In this document: in pieces, positions 21,806-29,879 of the stretch
Position numbering within the stretch: the stretch's first letter is position 1
Layout: each line of letters begins with the position of its first letter
Assembly: GCF_019173455.1 (NCBI RefSeq)
Contig: NZ_JADPQH010000001.1
Location: 1 to 64,000, forward strand
Direction: 5' to 3'
DNA length: 64,000 nt
Source: Nesterenkonia sp. Act20
Lineage (GTDB): Bacteria > Actinomycetota > Actinomycetes > Actinomycetales > Micrococcaceae
The notes under the pieces: generated by a model
What the model saw: the letters and a program-made list of their open reading frames with translations, nothing else
The model's database searches: none
Told to the model about the DNA's origin: nothing
Made by a program: the position numbers and the translations under genes

Positions 21806-23330
21806 GAACAATTCCCCCGAGTCCGCGGAGTACATCCCGCCCGTGGAGGACGATCGGCTCGCCGAACGCGTCGCCGCGATCACCGAGGAGGAGGCGCAGG
21901 CTCGGGCTGCGGCCCTGCGCGCCGGACTCTCCGACTATGAGCTGGCCGAAGAGGACGCCGCCGTCCTGGAGTTCGACGAGGACGACGAGGACTTCGAGCC
22001 CTATGTCGCCGCACCGCCAGCCCTGGCAGTGATCGGTCGCCCGAACGTGGGCAAGTCCACCCTGGTCAACCGCATCACCCGCTCCAAAGAGGCCGTGGTC
22101 GAGGACGTGCCAGGCGTGACCCGCGACCGCGTGTCCTATGACGCGGAGTGGAACGGCAAAGACTTCACCCTGGTCGACACCGGCGGCTGGGAGCAGGACG
22201 CTCGCGGCATGCACAAGCGTGTGGCCGAACAGGCCGAGATGGCGGTGGACGAGGCAGACGCCGTCGTCTTCGTGGTCGACGGCCTGGTCGGAGCGACGGC
22301 CGTGGATGAAGCCGTGGTCCGGATGCTGCGGCGCAAGAAGAAGCCGGTCCTGCTGGTGGCCAACAAGATCGACGCCCCGTCCCAGATGAGTGAGGTCTAC
22401 AGCCTCTGGAACCTGGGGCTGGGTGAGCCCTACCCGGTCTCCGCGCTGCACGGCACCGGCACCGGTGACCTGCTCGACGCCGCTGTCAAGGCGCTTCCCG
22501 AGTTCGCCGAGCATGGTGGAATGATCCCCACCGGTGGCCCGCGCCGCGTGGCGCTGGTGGGACGGCCCAATGTGGGCAAGTCCTCGCTGCTGAACAAGCT
22601 CGCAGGATCCGAACGCGTGGTCGTGGACGCCGTGGCCGGTACCACCATGGACCCGGTGGATGAGTTCATCGAACTCGGCGGGGAGACCTGGCGCTTCGTC
22701 GACACCGCGGGAATCCGCCGTCGCCAGCACATGGCATCGGGCTCCGAGTACTACGCCATGCTGCGCACCCAGCGCGCCCTGGACAAGGCCGAGGTCGCCG
22801 TCGTGCTGCTCTCCGTCGAGGAGCCGGTGTCGGAACAGGATGTGCGCATCATCCAGATGGCTGTGGACTCCGGCCGCGCGCTGGTGGTGGCGTACAACAA
22901 ATGGGACCTGATGGATGAGGAGCGCCGCTACTACCTCGAGCGTGAGGTCACCCGGGACCTGGCGCACATCGCGTGGGCACCGCGGGTCAACGTCTCCGCG
23001 CTGACCGGTTGGCACAAGGACAAGCTGGCGCCCGCGCTGGAGACCTCGCTGGCCAGCTGGGGACGTCGCATCTCCACGGGACGGCTCAACGCCTTCCTCG
23101 GCGAGCTGGTCGCCGCCACCCCGCACCCGGTGCGCGGCGGCAAGCAGCCTAGGATCCTCTTCGCCACCCAGCCCTCCACGCGGCCACCGCGCTTCGTGCT
23201 CTTCACCACCGGATTCCTGGATCCCGGCTACCGCCGGTTCATCACCCGACGGCTGCGCGAGACCTTCGACTTCACCGGATCACCGATCGAGGTCTCCATG
23301 CGCGTGCGGGAGAAGCGCAAGCGCAAATAA
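21789..23330 (+). CDS. der: GTPase Der (EngA), ribosome biogenesis
   Basis: 513 aa, GTG start with CAGGAG 7 bases upstream, inside the end of cmk. Two tandem GTPase domains: first P-loop GRPNVGKST at residues 83-91 with DTGGW and NKID, second P-loop GRPNVGKSS with DTAG and NKWD, followed by the KH-like C-terminal domain ([26 protein letters not shown] in part). An acidic N-terminal extension of about 75 residues ([12 protein letters not shown]) is normal for actinobacteria. Essential for 50S subunit maturation. Confidence 0.97.
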   Translation: MANHAENNSPESAEYIPPVEDDRLAERVAAITEEEAQARAAALRAGLSDYELAEEDAAVLEFDEDDEDFEPYVAAPPALAVIGRPNVGKSTLVNRITRSKEAVVEDVPGVTRDRVSYDAEWNGKDFTLVDTGGWEQDARGMHKRVAEQAEMAVDEADAVVFVVDGLVGATAVDEAVVRMLRRKKKPVLLVANKIDAPSQMSEVYSLWNLGLGEPYPVSALHGTGTGDLLDAAVKALPEFAEHGGMIPTGGPRRVALVGRPNVGKSSLLNKLAGSERVVVDAVAGTTMDPVDEFIELGGETWRFVDTAGIRRRQHMASGSEYYAMLRTQRALDKAEVAVVLLSVEEPVSEQDVRIIQMAVDSGRALVVAYNKWDLMDEERRYYLEREVTRDLAHIAWAPRVNVSALTGWHKDKLAPALETSLASWGRRISTGRLNAFLGELVAATPHPVRGGKQPRILFATQPSTRPPRFVLFTTGFLDPGYRRFITRRLRETFDFTGSPIEVSMRVREKRKRK

Positions 23331-23358
23331 CTGGATCTCCACCCGCCGGCGGGGCCGC

Positions 23359-24657
23359 TCAGTAGAGGGCGGCCTCGACCTTCCGGGTGATCGAGGCGAT
23401 GGCCTCCCAGTCCGAGCCCTCGGACATGATGGAGAGCACGTAGGTGCCCTGCGGGTGCCGCACGATCGCGGCATCGTTGAGGTAGCCCTCGATGAAGCCG
23501 ACCTTGTTCAGCACCGTGCCGGCGCTGCCGGAGGGGATGCCCTGGCGGAAGATGTTGCTCCCCAGCGCGCCCAGCAGCCGGGTGCGGCTGTCTTCGCTCA
23601 GGCCCAGCTGGCCGGTCTCGAGGCGGGTGAGGAACGCGGTGAGGTCATTGGCGGAGGTGCGCGCGTAGGCGGGGATGAAGTCCGTGGCCGGTCCGCCGGT
23701 CTCAGCGGCGATGTCGCGCAGGCCGCGCCAGCCGAGCTCGTCGCGGAAGACATCCGCGCAGGGATTGTCACTCACGGAGATCATCTCGGTCAGGCAGGTG
23801 GCGCGGTCGCGGCCGCCGTCGACCGTGTCATCCCAGTCCATCTCACCGGACTCGACCCGGTCCAGGATGCCGTAGGCCACGAAGAGCTTATAGGTGCTGG
23901 CGCTGACCCGTGATTCGCCACCACCGGTCGAGGCGCTGCGGCCCTGTCCGCCGATCTCGGTGAGGCTGATCGAGATGTCCCCGGAATGCGAGCTGGCAAG
24001 GTCGGCCAGGTAGGCATCGAGATCCCCGGTGAAGGTGGAGTCTGCAGGTGCATCCGGGGTTGGCTGCTGCGGGGTGGGCTCGGGGGAGGAGTCCTGTTCG
24101 GCTTCAGCTTCTTCCTCGGCGGCTTCGTCGGCCGCCTCCTGCTCCTGGCGCTGCCGTTCGAGCTCCGCCTCGGCTTCGGCCTCCTCCTGGGCGAGCCGCT
24201 CCTGCTCTGCCGCGAGCTCCTGCAGGTGCGCCTCACGAGCCTCCGCGAGGGCCGCAGCACCCTCGGCGACTGCCTCGCGCTGGGCGTCCCGGGCAGCTTT
24301 CACTTCGGCAGCGAGTGCAGGGAGGGGCGCCTGTGCTGCGGCGGGGTCTTCGTCTTCGTCATCGTCCTGGTCTTCGGCGGCAGTGTCGGGTTCCGCCTCA
24401 GGAGCAGGAGAGCGCGCGGCGTCGTCGTCCTTGGGCTCTGTCACGCTTCCGGGCGGCTCACCGCCCTCTGCGGAGCGGGCGAGCGCGGGTGCGGCCTCCA
24501 TCCCGTGGGCCTGCACCGGGGCGGGCTGGAAAACGGCAGGGCTGCATGAGGTGAGCAGCAGTGCGGCAGTGGCAAGACCGAGTGCTCGGGACGCGGGACG
24601 GCGCCGTGCAGGCCTGGCCTCCTGACCGCGAAGGGGAAGGTTTTCGCGGGGAAGCAT
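23359..24657 (-). CDS. class A beta-lactamase-like serine hydrolase, lipoprotein with coiled-coil stalk
   Basis: 432 aa. Basic N-terminus, hydrophobic segment ALGLATAALLLTSC with lipobox cysteine Cys38, so it should be lipid-anchored on the outer face of the membrane. Residues 50-205 are Ala/Glu/Gln/Asp-rich, with a predicted coiled coil at about 115-185, then a Pro-rich linker. The C-terminal domain has beta-lactamase motifs: Ser254-Thr-Tyr-Lys257, Ser296-Asp-Asn298, and Lys385-Val-Gly in place of KTG. Real beta-lactam hydrolysis is uncertain; a cell-wall or DD-peptidase-like role is equally possible. Isolated minus-strand gene, convergent with der. Confidence 0.85.
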   Translation of the reverse strand: MLPRENLPLRGQEARPARRRPASRALGLATAALLLTSCSPAVFQPAPVQAHGMEAAPALARSAEGGEPPGSVTEPKDDDAARSPAPEAEPDTAAEDQDDDEDEDPAAAQAPLPALAAEVKAARDAQREAVAEGAAALAEAREAHLQELAAEQERLAQEEAEAEAELERQRQEQEAADEAAEEEAEAEQDSSPEPTPQQPTPDAPADSTFTGDLDAYLADLASSHSGDISISLTEIGGQGRSASTGGGESRVSASTYKLFVAYGILDRVESGEMDWDDTVDGGRDRATCLTEMISVSDNPCADVFRDELGWRGLRDIAAETGGPATDFIPAYARTSANDLTAFLTRLETGQLGLSEDSRTRLLGALGSNIFRQGIPSGSAGTVLNKVGFIEGYLNDAAIVRHPQGTYVLSIMSEGSDWEAIASITRKVEAALY

Positions 24658-24752
24658 CTCTCTGATCGTATCGAGGCATCGGTGTTCGGTTCGGGATTTG
24701 CATGCCAGGACGGGGAAAACGGCTGATCAGGGCGATGTCCGCGCGCGTGTCC

Positions 24753-25283
24753 TCAGCGTCGGAAGGGCGAGTCCGCCAGGAACGCCGTGGCGCGGTCGCG
24801 CTGGAGAGAGGTCAGCCGCAGCAGTCTCCCGGTGGGCGCGTCGAGAAAGGCCAGCTGGGTTTCTGCAAGGACGCAGCGGGTGCCGTCGACCCCGTCGCGG
24901 ACCTCATAGGCCAGCGTCAGACCGGCGCCCTTGAGTGTGGTGACCCAGACGTCGATCTCCGCCGGCACGTCCCGGTACTCCAGACTGGACAGATACCGCA
25001 CCCGATGTTCGACGACGAGCGCCTGCGCGCCCTCGGGCAGTTCGTTGAACAGCGGGGAGAGCGGCTCGCCGACTGGGTATCCGGTGTTCGCCGGTGCACC
25101 GAAGGCCCGCACGCGAGCTTCCTCGAGCAGCCGGACGACCTCCACGTTGTTGATGTGCCCGTAGGCGTCCATGTCACCCCAGCGCAGAGGGACTCGAGTG
25201 CGCAATCGCGGGGCGGGCGTCTCGGTGGATGCCGCTGCGTTGGGGGAAGCGTGCGAGGTGGTCCCGGATGTGGCGTCGGTCAT
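24753..25283 (-). CDS. acyl-CoA thioesterase, hotdog fold (4HBT family)
   Basis: 176 aa from the ATG at 25283; the in-frame start at 25313 is less likely. Ser/Ala/Thr-rich first 30 residues, then RVPLRWGDMDAYGHINNVEV, the 4-hydroxybenzoyl-CoA thioesterase signature with the catalytic Asp and the HxN pair, followed by VEHRVRYLSSLEYRDVPAEID. Hydrolyses an acyl-CoA; the substrate is unknown. TAGGCT ends 7 bases before the ATG on the minus strand with no Shine-Dalgarno sequence, so it is probably leaderless. Monocistronic. Confidence 0.9.
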   Translation of the reverse strand: MTDATSGTTSHASPNAAASTETPAPRLRTRVPLRWGDMDAYGHINNVEVVRLLEEARVRAFGAPANTGYPVGEPLSPLFNELPEGAQALVVEHRVRYLSSLEYRDVPAEIDVWVTTLKGAGLTLAYEVRDGVDGTRCVLAETQLAFLDAPTGRLLRLTSLQRDRATAFLADSPFRR

Positions 25284-25318
25284 GCCCGCCAGCCTACCCA
25301 CCCACCCCCACACCTCCG

Positions 25319-25391
25319 CGTTTTACCCCGTCCTATGTGGCCTACCCGGCCTACCGTCGGGTGGGTAGAGCATGGACGGGGAGGTAAAACG
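25319..25391. repeat. imperfect long inverted repeat (nested hairpin)
   Basis: CGTTTTACC-CCGTCC (25319-25333) pairs with GGACGGGGAGGTAAAACG (25374-25391) with a 3-base bulge, and inner CTACCC (25342-25347) pairs with GGGTAG (25363-25368). It fills the gap between the ABC permease stop and the thioesterase start, both minus strand, so it could end transcription of the thioesterase's upstream neighbour or be a mobile palindromic relic. It does not match the 8826/55939 repeat. Confidence 0.6.
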
Positions 25392-25413
25392 CTGGGGGAG
25401 CGGGGGAGGACGC

Positions 25414-26229
25414 TCAGCCGCGGGAGACCCTTCCACGCAGAGCTCCGAACGCGAGCGTGAAGCTCAGCGCGCCCACGATCAGGATCGCCAGAAGCCCCGG
25501 CCAGAGGTCCTCCCAGATCCACCCCTCCGAGAGCAGCGATCGCAGCGCCGCCAGCAGGTAGGTGATCGGGTTGTAGTCGGCGATCGCGGCGAGCCACCCG
25601 GTCAGCGCTTCCAGGGGAAGGAAGGAGGTGGTCAGGAAGGCGAAAGGGAAGAACAGCAGGAACGAGGAGTTCACCGCAGCGGGGCTGCCCGTGCGCAGCG
25701 CGATGGCGTAGGGAAAGCCTGTGAAGGCCAGCCCCCAGAGCCCGCCGAGGAGGACGAAGGCGAGGGCGCCGAGCACACCGGTCGCGAATTCGACTCCCAC
25801 CAGGAATCCCAGGATCAGCACCGGGACGCAGAGCGCCATGACCAGTGCGAGGTCTGCCACCATCAGCCCCAGGAGCAGGGCGGTCCGGCTCATCGGGGTC
25901 AGCAGCAGCCGGTCGAAATAGCCGCTGCTGATATCGGTGACCAGGTCGCTCGCCCGGGAGACGCCTGTGACGGCGAAGACGATAGCCACGGGAAGCTGGA
26001 AGGCACGGAAGTCCTCGACTCCGATGCCCTCGGCCACCGATTCCAGGGCGCCGATGTTCACCACGAAGAAGAACAATGGGATGATCAGCGCGGGGATCAC
26101 CGCCGCCGGATCTCGGGGGATCGCGCGCAGCGCCCGGTACGCCACGGAGGTGAGGTCGCGGAGGAATCCGGCACTCTTCGGTTCGATCCGAGAGACCGGG
26201 GGAGCTGGGGCAGTGGTTGATGAGGTCAC
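25414..26229 (-). CDS. ABC-2 type transporter permease (DrrB-like)
   Basis: 271 aa with six predicted membrane helices (for example VIPALIIPLFFFVVNIGAL, LLLGLMVADLALVMALCVPVLILGFLVG, FLLFFPFAFLTTSFLPLEAL). The C-terminal ALTGWLAAIADYNPITYLLAALRSLL is typical of daunorubicin-resistance-type permeases. Its ATG overlaps the stop of the upstream ATPase gene (4 bases), so the two form one exporter. Substrate is unknown; a hydrophobic drug or lipid is usual for the family. Confidence 0.9.
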   Translation of the reverse strand: MTSSTTAPAPPVSRIEPKSAGFLRDLTSVAYRALRAIPRDPAAVIPALIIPLFFFVVNIGALESVAEGIGVEDFRAFQLPVAIVFAVTGVSRASDLVTDISSGYFDRLLLTPMSRTALLLGLMVADLALVMALCVPVLILGFLVGVEFATGVLGALAFVLLGGLWGLAFTGFPYAIALRTGSPAAVNSSFLLFFPFAFLTTSFLPLEALTGWLAAIADYNPITYLLAALRSLLSEGWIWEDLWPGLLAILIVGALSFTLAFGALRGRVSRG

Positions 26230-27230
26230 TTCTGCTCCTGGGGGTTCTGCGAGGCGGAGGCGCTGGCCATGAACGCGCTGGAATCGGTGATGCGCTCCCC
26301 GGTGACGGAGAAGAAGACATCGTCGAGGGAGGGGCGGCGCAGGGAGAGCTCGATGACGTCGATCTCGGGCACCTGAGCGAGAGCCACGGCGATCGGGCTG
26401 ATGGCCGAGGGGCCGTCGGACACGCTCAATGTCAGCGAGGGCCCGTTCGCCTCGACGCGCTCCACCATCGGCAGCGGCTCCAGTGCGTCTCGAGTCCGGG
26501 CGGGGTCGCCCTCCACGGTCACAATCACGACATCCGTGCCGATCAGCCGCTTGAGCTCGGTCGGAGTTCCTTCGGCGACCAGCTGTCCCTGGTTGATGAT
26601 GCCCACTCGATCGGCGAGCTCATCGGCCTCCTCGAGGTACTGAGTGGTGAGGAAGACCGTCATCCCAAGGTCATCGTTCAACCGGCGCACCTCCTGCCAG
26701 ACATTCGCCCGGCTCACCGGATCCAGCCCGGTGGTCGGCTCGTCGAGGAAGAGGACCTGGGGATCATGGACCAGCGCCAGTGCGAGGTCCAGGCGACGCT
26801 TCATGCCGCCCGAGTATGTGCCGATCCGGCGGTCCAAGGCGTCTCCGATGTCCACCAGTTCGACGAGCTGATTCACCCGTGCCTTCGTGGCCTTCGCAGA
26901 GAGTCCGTAGAAGCGGCCCTGCAGTGAGAGCATCTCTGCCCCGGTCTGCTTATCGTCAAGAGCGGCCTCCTGGAGGGCGACGCCGGCGCGCAGTCGCACC
27001 TCACCGGGCTGGGTCTCGACGTCGTATCCCGCCACGCTCGCGTGACCGGCGGAGGGTTTCAGCAGGGTGCAGAGCACACGGGTCAGCGTGGACTTGCCGG
27101 CGCCGTTGGGACCGAGGAAGCCATAGATCTCGCCGGTCTTCACCTCCAGGCTGACACCGTCGACGGCGGCCAGGTCCCCGAAGCGTCGCTCCACACCTTC
27201 CGCGCTGATTGCTGTCTCGCTCGACGCCAT
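26226..27230 (-). CDS. ABC transporter ATP-binding protein (DrrA family)
   Basis: 334 aa from the ATG at 27230, which has GGAAGGAC upstream; the frame extends to 27524 but without conserved sequence. Walker A GPNGAGKST, ABC signature TYSGGMKRRLDLA, Walker B VLFLDEPTTGLDPVSR and a switch His replaced by Gln (LTTQYLEEADELADRVG), all as in DrrA. The C-terminal regulatory domain follows. Powers the coupled permease. The 240 bp upstream hold only promoter-like sequence for this gene and the divergent small gene. Confidence 0.93.
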   Translation of the reverse strand: MASSETAISAEGVERRFGDLAAVDGVSLEVKTGEIYGFLGPNGAGKSTLTRVLCTLLKPSAGHASVAGYDVETQPGEVRLRAGVALQEAALDDKQTGAEMLSLQGRFYGLSAKATKARVNQLVELVDIGDALDRRIGTYSGGMKRRLDLALALVHDPQVLFLDEPTTGLDPVSRANVWQEVRRLNDDLGMTVFLTTQYLEEADELADRVGIINQGQLVAEGTPTELKRLIGTDVVIVTVEGDPARTRDALEPLPMVERVEANGPSLTLSVSDGPSAISPIAVALAQVPEIDVIELSLRRPSLDDVFFSVTGERITDSSAFMASASASQNPQEQK

Positions 27231-27471
27231 GATCGTGTCCTTCCAGAACGCAACGAGTCGTGTGCCAGGCAACGTTGATTCTGCGCGGCGCCCAAGTCTT
27301 CGGATGGCTAAGAATAGAAGCGCGGTGAATCGCCCGGCAATGCCGGTGGGCCGGTCAGGCGCATCGTATTCCGACGCCATGTGCCTTTGGCAGCCGAGTG
27401 CGCAGGAGATTCTCTGGTGGTGGCGCAACGGGACACTGGCGTCGGCACCTACGACGATCCATAATTTCCTC

Positions 27472-27723
27472 ATGAGCCAGAGTCGCGTCACCGCACCGCA
27501 GATCAGTGCGACGGAGAAGCCCAAAGGGCCAGCGTCCTATTTCCCCAGCATCGAGGAAAAGTACGGCAAACCCATGCAGCACTGGATCGACCTGACTGTG
27601 CAGCTGCTGGACAGCGGGCTGTCCCATATGGAGACGGTGAATCACCTCAAGGAAAAACATCAGCTCGGACACGGGCACGCGAACGCGATCGTCGCCTACG
27701 TGAAGGCGAAGCTTGCGGAGTAG
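27472..27723 (+). CDS. DUF4287-type small protein
   Basis: 83 aa. After a 20-residue head, YFPSIEEKYGKPMQHWIDLTVQLLDSGLSHMETVNHLKEKHQLGHGHANAIVAYV (quoted in part: KYGKPMQHWIDL, HMETVNHLKEKHQLGHGHAN) matches the DUF4287 family, helical domains also found fused to SRPBCC proteins. Function unknown. The ATG at 27472 is chosen because the frame upstream is not conserved and CATAAT ends 6 bases before it with no Shine-Dalgarno, indicating a leaderless mRNA. Confidence 0.85.
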   Translation: MSQSRVTAPQISATEKPKGPASYFPSIEEKYGKPMQHWIDLTVQLLDSGLSHMETVNHLKEKHQLGHGHANAIVAYVKAKLAE

Positions 27724-27758
27724 AAAGACAAAAGCACCCCGAACCGAGAGGTCCGAGG
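27724..27758 (-). terminator. hairpin terminator, minus strand
   Basis: CCCCGAACC (27737-27745) pairs with GGTCCGAGG (27750-27758), with G-U pairs, around GAGA. On the minus strand the stem is followed by TGCTTTTGTCTTT. It follows the tRNA-like fragment below and may be its original terminator. Confidence 0.6.
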
Positions 27759-27785
27759 TCTTATTCGTTGGAAACTGTCAGAGTT

Positions 27786-27815
27786 TGGTCGGGCCAGTGG
27801 GATTCGAGCTCTCCG
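27786..27815 (-). other. tRNA 3'-end-like fragment (possible attachment-site relic)
   Basis: On the minus strand the sequence reads GAGCTCGAATCCCACTGGCC then CGACCA, resembling a T-loop plus acceptor arm. It matches the end of the tRNA-Pro gene at 29640-29713 at roughly 17 of 22 positions and in the same orientation. No D-arm or anticodon arm is present, so it is not a working tRNA. Confidence 0.4.
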
Positions 27816-27976
27816 AAACGGAATACCCTTTGGATCCTCTACTTCCTCGCCGATAGAGGGAATTAGCGGCATAGAAAGGCAAGCGCTTTCGGGTTCGGAC
27901 ACGCTCCAGGTGCCCCGTGTATCTCGGCACGTCGCGAGGTGGCGTTGCCTTAGGCGACACGAGCTCGCAGCAGAAA

Positions 27977-28005
27977 GCCCCGTCCAGTGGATGACCGGAC
28001 GGGGC
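27977..28005 (-). terminator. hairpin terminator after the Ltp-domain gene
   Basis: Perfect 9-bp stem GCCCCGTCC (27977-27985) with GGACGGGGC (27997-28005), lying 18 bases past the stop of the minus-strand gene. A short CTTTC tract follows on the minus strand. Confidence 0.75.
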
Positions 28006-28023
28006 AACGAACGTTGCAGCTAA

Positions 28024-28797
28024 TCAGTACGCCTGGTTAGCTCCGTATTCGGCCTGTTCCTGCGTGTAACCCTCGAACACCAGCTGGTCGATCAAGCCCT
28101 GGAGCGAGAACGAGCTGTATTCCAGGTACGACTCTGCCGAGCGTACGGCCTGCTCATTCCAGTCCGCGTCCACATTTTCCACCGCGTACTCAGCTTCTTC
28201 GGTGGAGTAACCTTCAAACTCGAGTTGTTCAACGAGGCCCGAGCGAGAGAAGCCAGAGAAGCTGAGGTACGACTCGGCAGAAGCGAGAGCGTTGTCCTGG
28301 CCGCTGCTGGTCTCCGGAGTTTCTTCTTCGACCTCTTCTGCCAGATCTTCTTCGGTCCGATCGGCTTCTGCCTCGACAGCCTCGGGCTCTTCCTCTGCTG
28401 CACTTTCAGACGGTTCGGCAGCGGGAGACTCTTCAGATTCCGAGGAGCTCTCCGTCTGCTCGGCGTTTGAAGCTTCCTGGTTCTGCATCTCTTCGTCTAC
28501 AGCACTGAACAAAGCGCCTGCGATAGCGAATCCAATGATGGCGACGACGAATCCGATCGCGCCCGTGATGATGCCGGTGATGCCCTGTCCACGCCCGCGG
28601 TGCTTGGCGAAAGCGACGATGCCCAGGATTACGGCCAGCGGACCAAGGAGGAAGCTAGCCGCGGCAATAACGGGAACAAAGGCTAATACGATTGCGACAA
28701 TGCCGAGGACCATTGCGGCGATGCCGAGGCCCTTCTTCGGCGAGGTTTGGGGTGGTTGTGCCCCGTAGTTCGGGTATTCATGTGTAGGGGTGCTCAT
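28024..28797 (-). CDS. DUF4190 membrane protein with two C-terminal Ltp repeats
   Basis: 257 aa. Two to three membrane helices at about 23-100 (GLGIAAMVLGIVAIVLAFVPVIAAASF; GITGIITGAIGFVVAIIGFAIAG) form the DUF4190 part, followed by a very acidic Ser/Glu linker (105-165). Two repeats follow: ALASAESYLSFSGFSRSGLV and VRSAESYLEYSSFSLQGLI, each continuing with an FEGY-T/S-x-E-x-AEY motif. These are Ltp (host cell surface-exposed lipoprotein) domains, known from phage TP-J34 Ltp, a superinfection-exclusion protein blocking DNA entry. Start has AAAGGAAAAC before ATG. Lower-GC surroundings suggest transfer. Phage exclusion here is only inferred, since many actinobacterial chromosomes carry such domains. 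Confidence 0.82.
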   Translation of the reverse strand: MSTPTHEYPNYGAQPPQTSPKKGLGIAAMVLGIVAIVLAFVPVIAAASFLLGPLAVILGIVAFAKHRGRGQGITGIITGAIGFVVAIIGFAIAGALFSAVDEEMQNQEASNAEQTESSSESEESPAAEPSESAAEEEPEAVEAEADRTEEDLAEEVEEETPETSSGQDNALASAESYLSFSGFSRSGLVEQLEFEGYSTEEAEYAVENVDADWNEQAVRSAESYLEYSSFSLQGLIDQLVFEGYTQEQAEYGANQAY

Positions 28798-29585
28798 GTT
28801 TTCCTTTCGGATGCGAGTGAGGTTATAGCTTAGTTGCAGATCTCGAGCATGTCAGCATTGACAGTTATCTTCCTACTTACCTCAGCAGGTCCCCCAATGG
28901 TGGGGAGTATATGCAGGCTAGTAAATCGAGGCAGTTCGGCGTGAGTGGAATTGCAGATGGAATTAGTCTGTCCGCGTCATAGGGGTCAGAATTATTGGTT
29001 GAATGCGTCGGTCCTGTATGCATGATTCACGTATCAGACTTCGCCAGCGTTCTCGTATTCCTCGCCGTCTATTTTTCGACCGACGCTGCTGGAAAGGTGA
29101 ACATGGTTGACTGAAACCTAAGCCTGTTCGGGAGATACCCCAAAGTTGGCGTCACTGCGTCATTCACCGTTGGGTTGATCATGCAGAACGACCAGAATTT
29201 TGACGCGGACGGATTCGCGTTCGAGTTGTCGATGGTCGACTCGAGGTGCCGCCGTCCTCCCGTGGGAGGCTCTTTGTGTCCAGAAGGGATCGTAGGTGTC
29301 CTGTCAGCCCCGCCCGGGTTGGCTGATGAGCGTCCTTCGCCTGTCTTCTAGACGGAGTGTCTTTACCCTTGTTGGGCGGGCGCACCGAAGGTGCGCCAGC
29401 GTTGACTGGGTCCATCCGTGGAAGAATCACCGAGCCTCACAGGAGTATGGGAAGCTTCAGCCGGAAAAGCTCGATCGTGCTGGCCGCCACGCAGCGGATC
29501 TAGCGCGTCACGGCAAGCACACCGACGATAGACGTTCGGGAGGCGGAGTTCCGAACTGCGTCGACGGGGTCCAGCTCGTGACAAG
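28798..29585. other. gene-poor, lower-GC stretch
   Basis: No convincing gene. Base composition is close to half GC over 28800-29200 against roughly two thirds in the housekeeping parts. The only open frames (29179-29430 minus, 29296-29658 plus) are Arg/Ser-rich with no recognisable family, and the second runs into tRNA-Pro. The promoter of the Ltp-domain gene (TATAAC on the minus strand near 28820) lies at the left edge. Confidence 0.6.
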
Positions 29586-29627
29586 CAAAAAACCCCGGCT
29601 TCCCTTACTGCGAAAGGAAACCGAGGC
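29586..29627 (-). terminator. tRNA-Pro terminator
   Basis: CCCCGGCTTCC (29593-29603) pairs with GGAAACCGAGG (29616-29626) with two mismatches; on the minus strand the stem ends in a run of six T (29587-29592). It lies 13 bases past the tRNA 3' end. Confidence 0.8.
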
Positions 29628-29639
29628 TCTTCGTGTATG

Positions 29640-29713
29640 TCGGGCTAGCGGGATTTGAACCCACGACCTTCCGTCCCCCAGACGGACGCGCTACCAAGCT
29701 GCGCTATAGCCCG
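29640..29713 (-). tRNA. tRNA-Pro(GGG)
   Basis: 74 nt without encoded CCA. Acceptor CGGGCTA/TAGCCCG, D-arm AGCGCAGCTTGGTAGCGC, anticodon stem TCCGT/ACGGA around loop CTGGGGG (anticodon GGG), T-arm GTGGGTTCAAATCCCGC. All stems pair. Because integrative elements often use tRNA 3' ends, the lower-GC DNA directly 3' of it is notable. Confidence 0.95.
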
Positions 29714-29879
29714 AAATCCTTCCAGCGAAGCCGCCGGAAGCACCAGGAAAGTCTACCGCATGATCTGTCTCGAAGCCGCATCGACCTCGGGCACTGCAGG
29801 CAGGCAGCCCTGGAGCGGACCAGCGGGCGGGGCGCAGACTACGAAGCACCCCACCCACCGATCCGGCCTCAGCAAGACA

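Noticed and set aside
29296-29658. A 120-codon plus-strand frame before tRNA-Pro
   Set aside because: Arg-rich, no family, crosses the tRNA terminator and runs into the tRNA.
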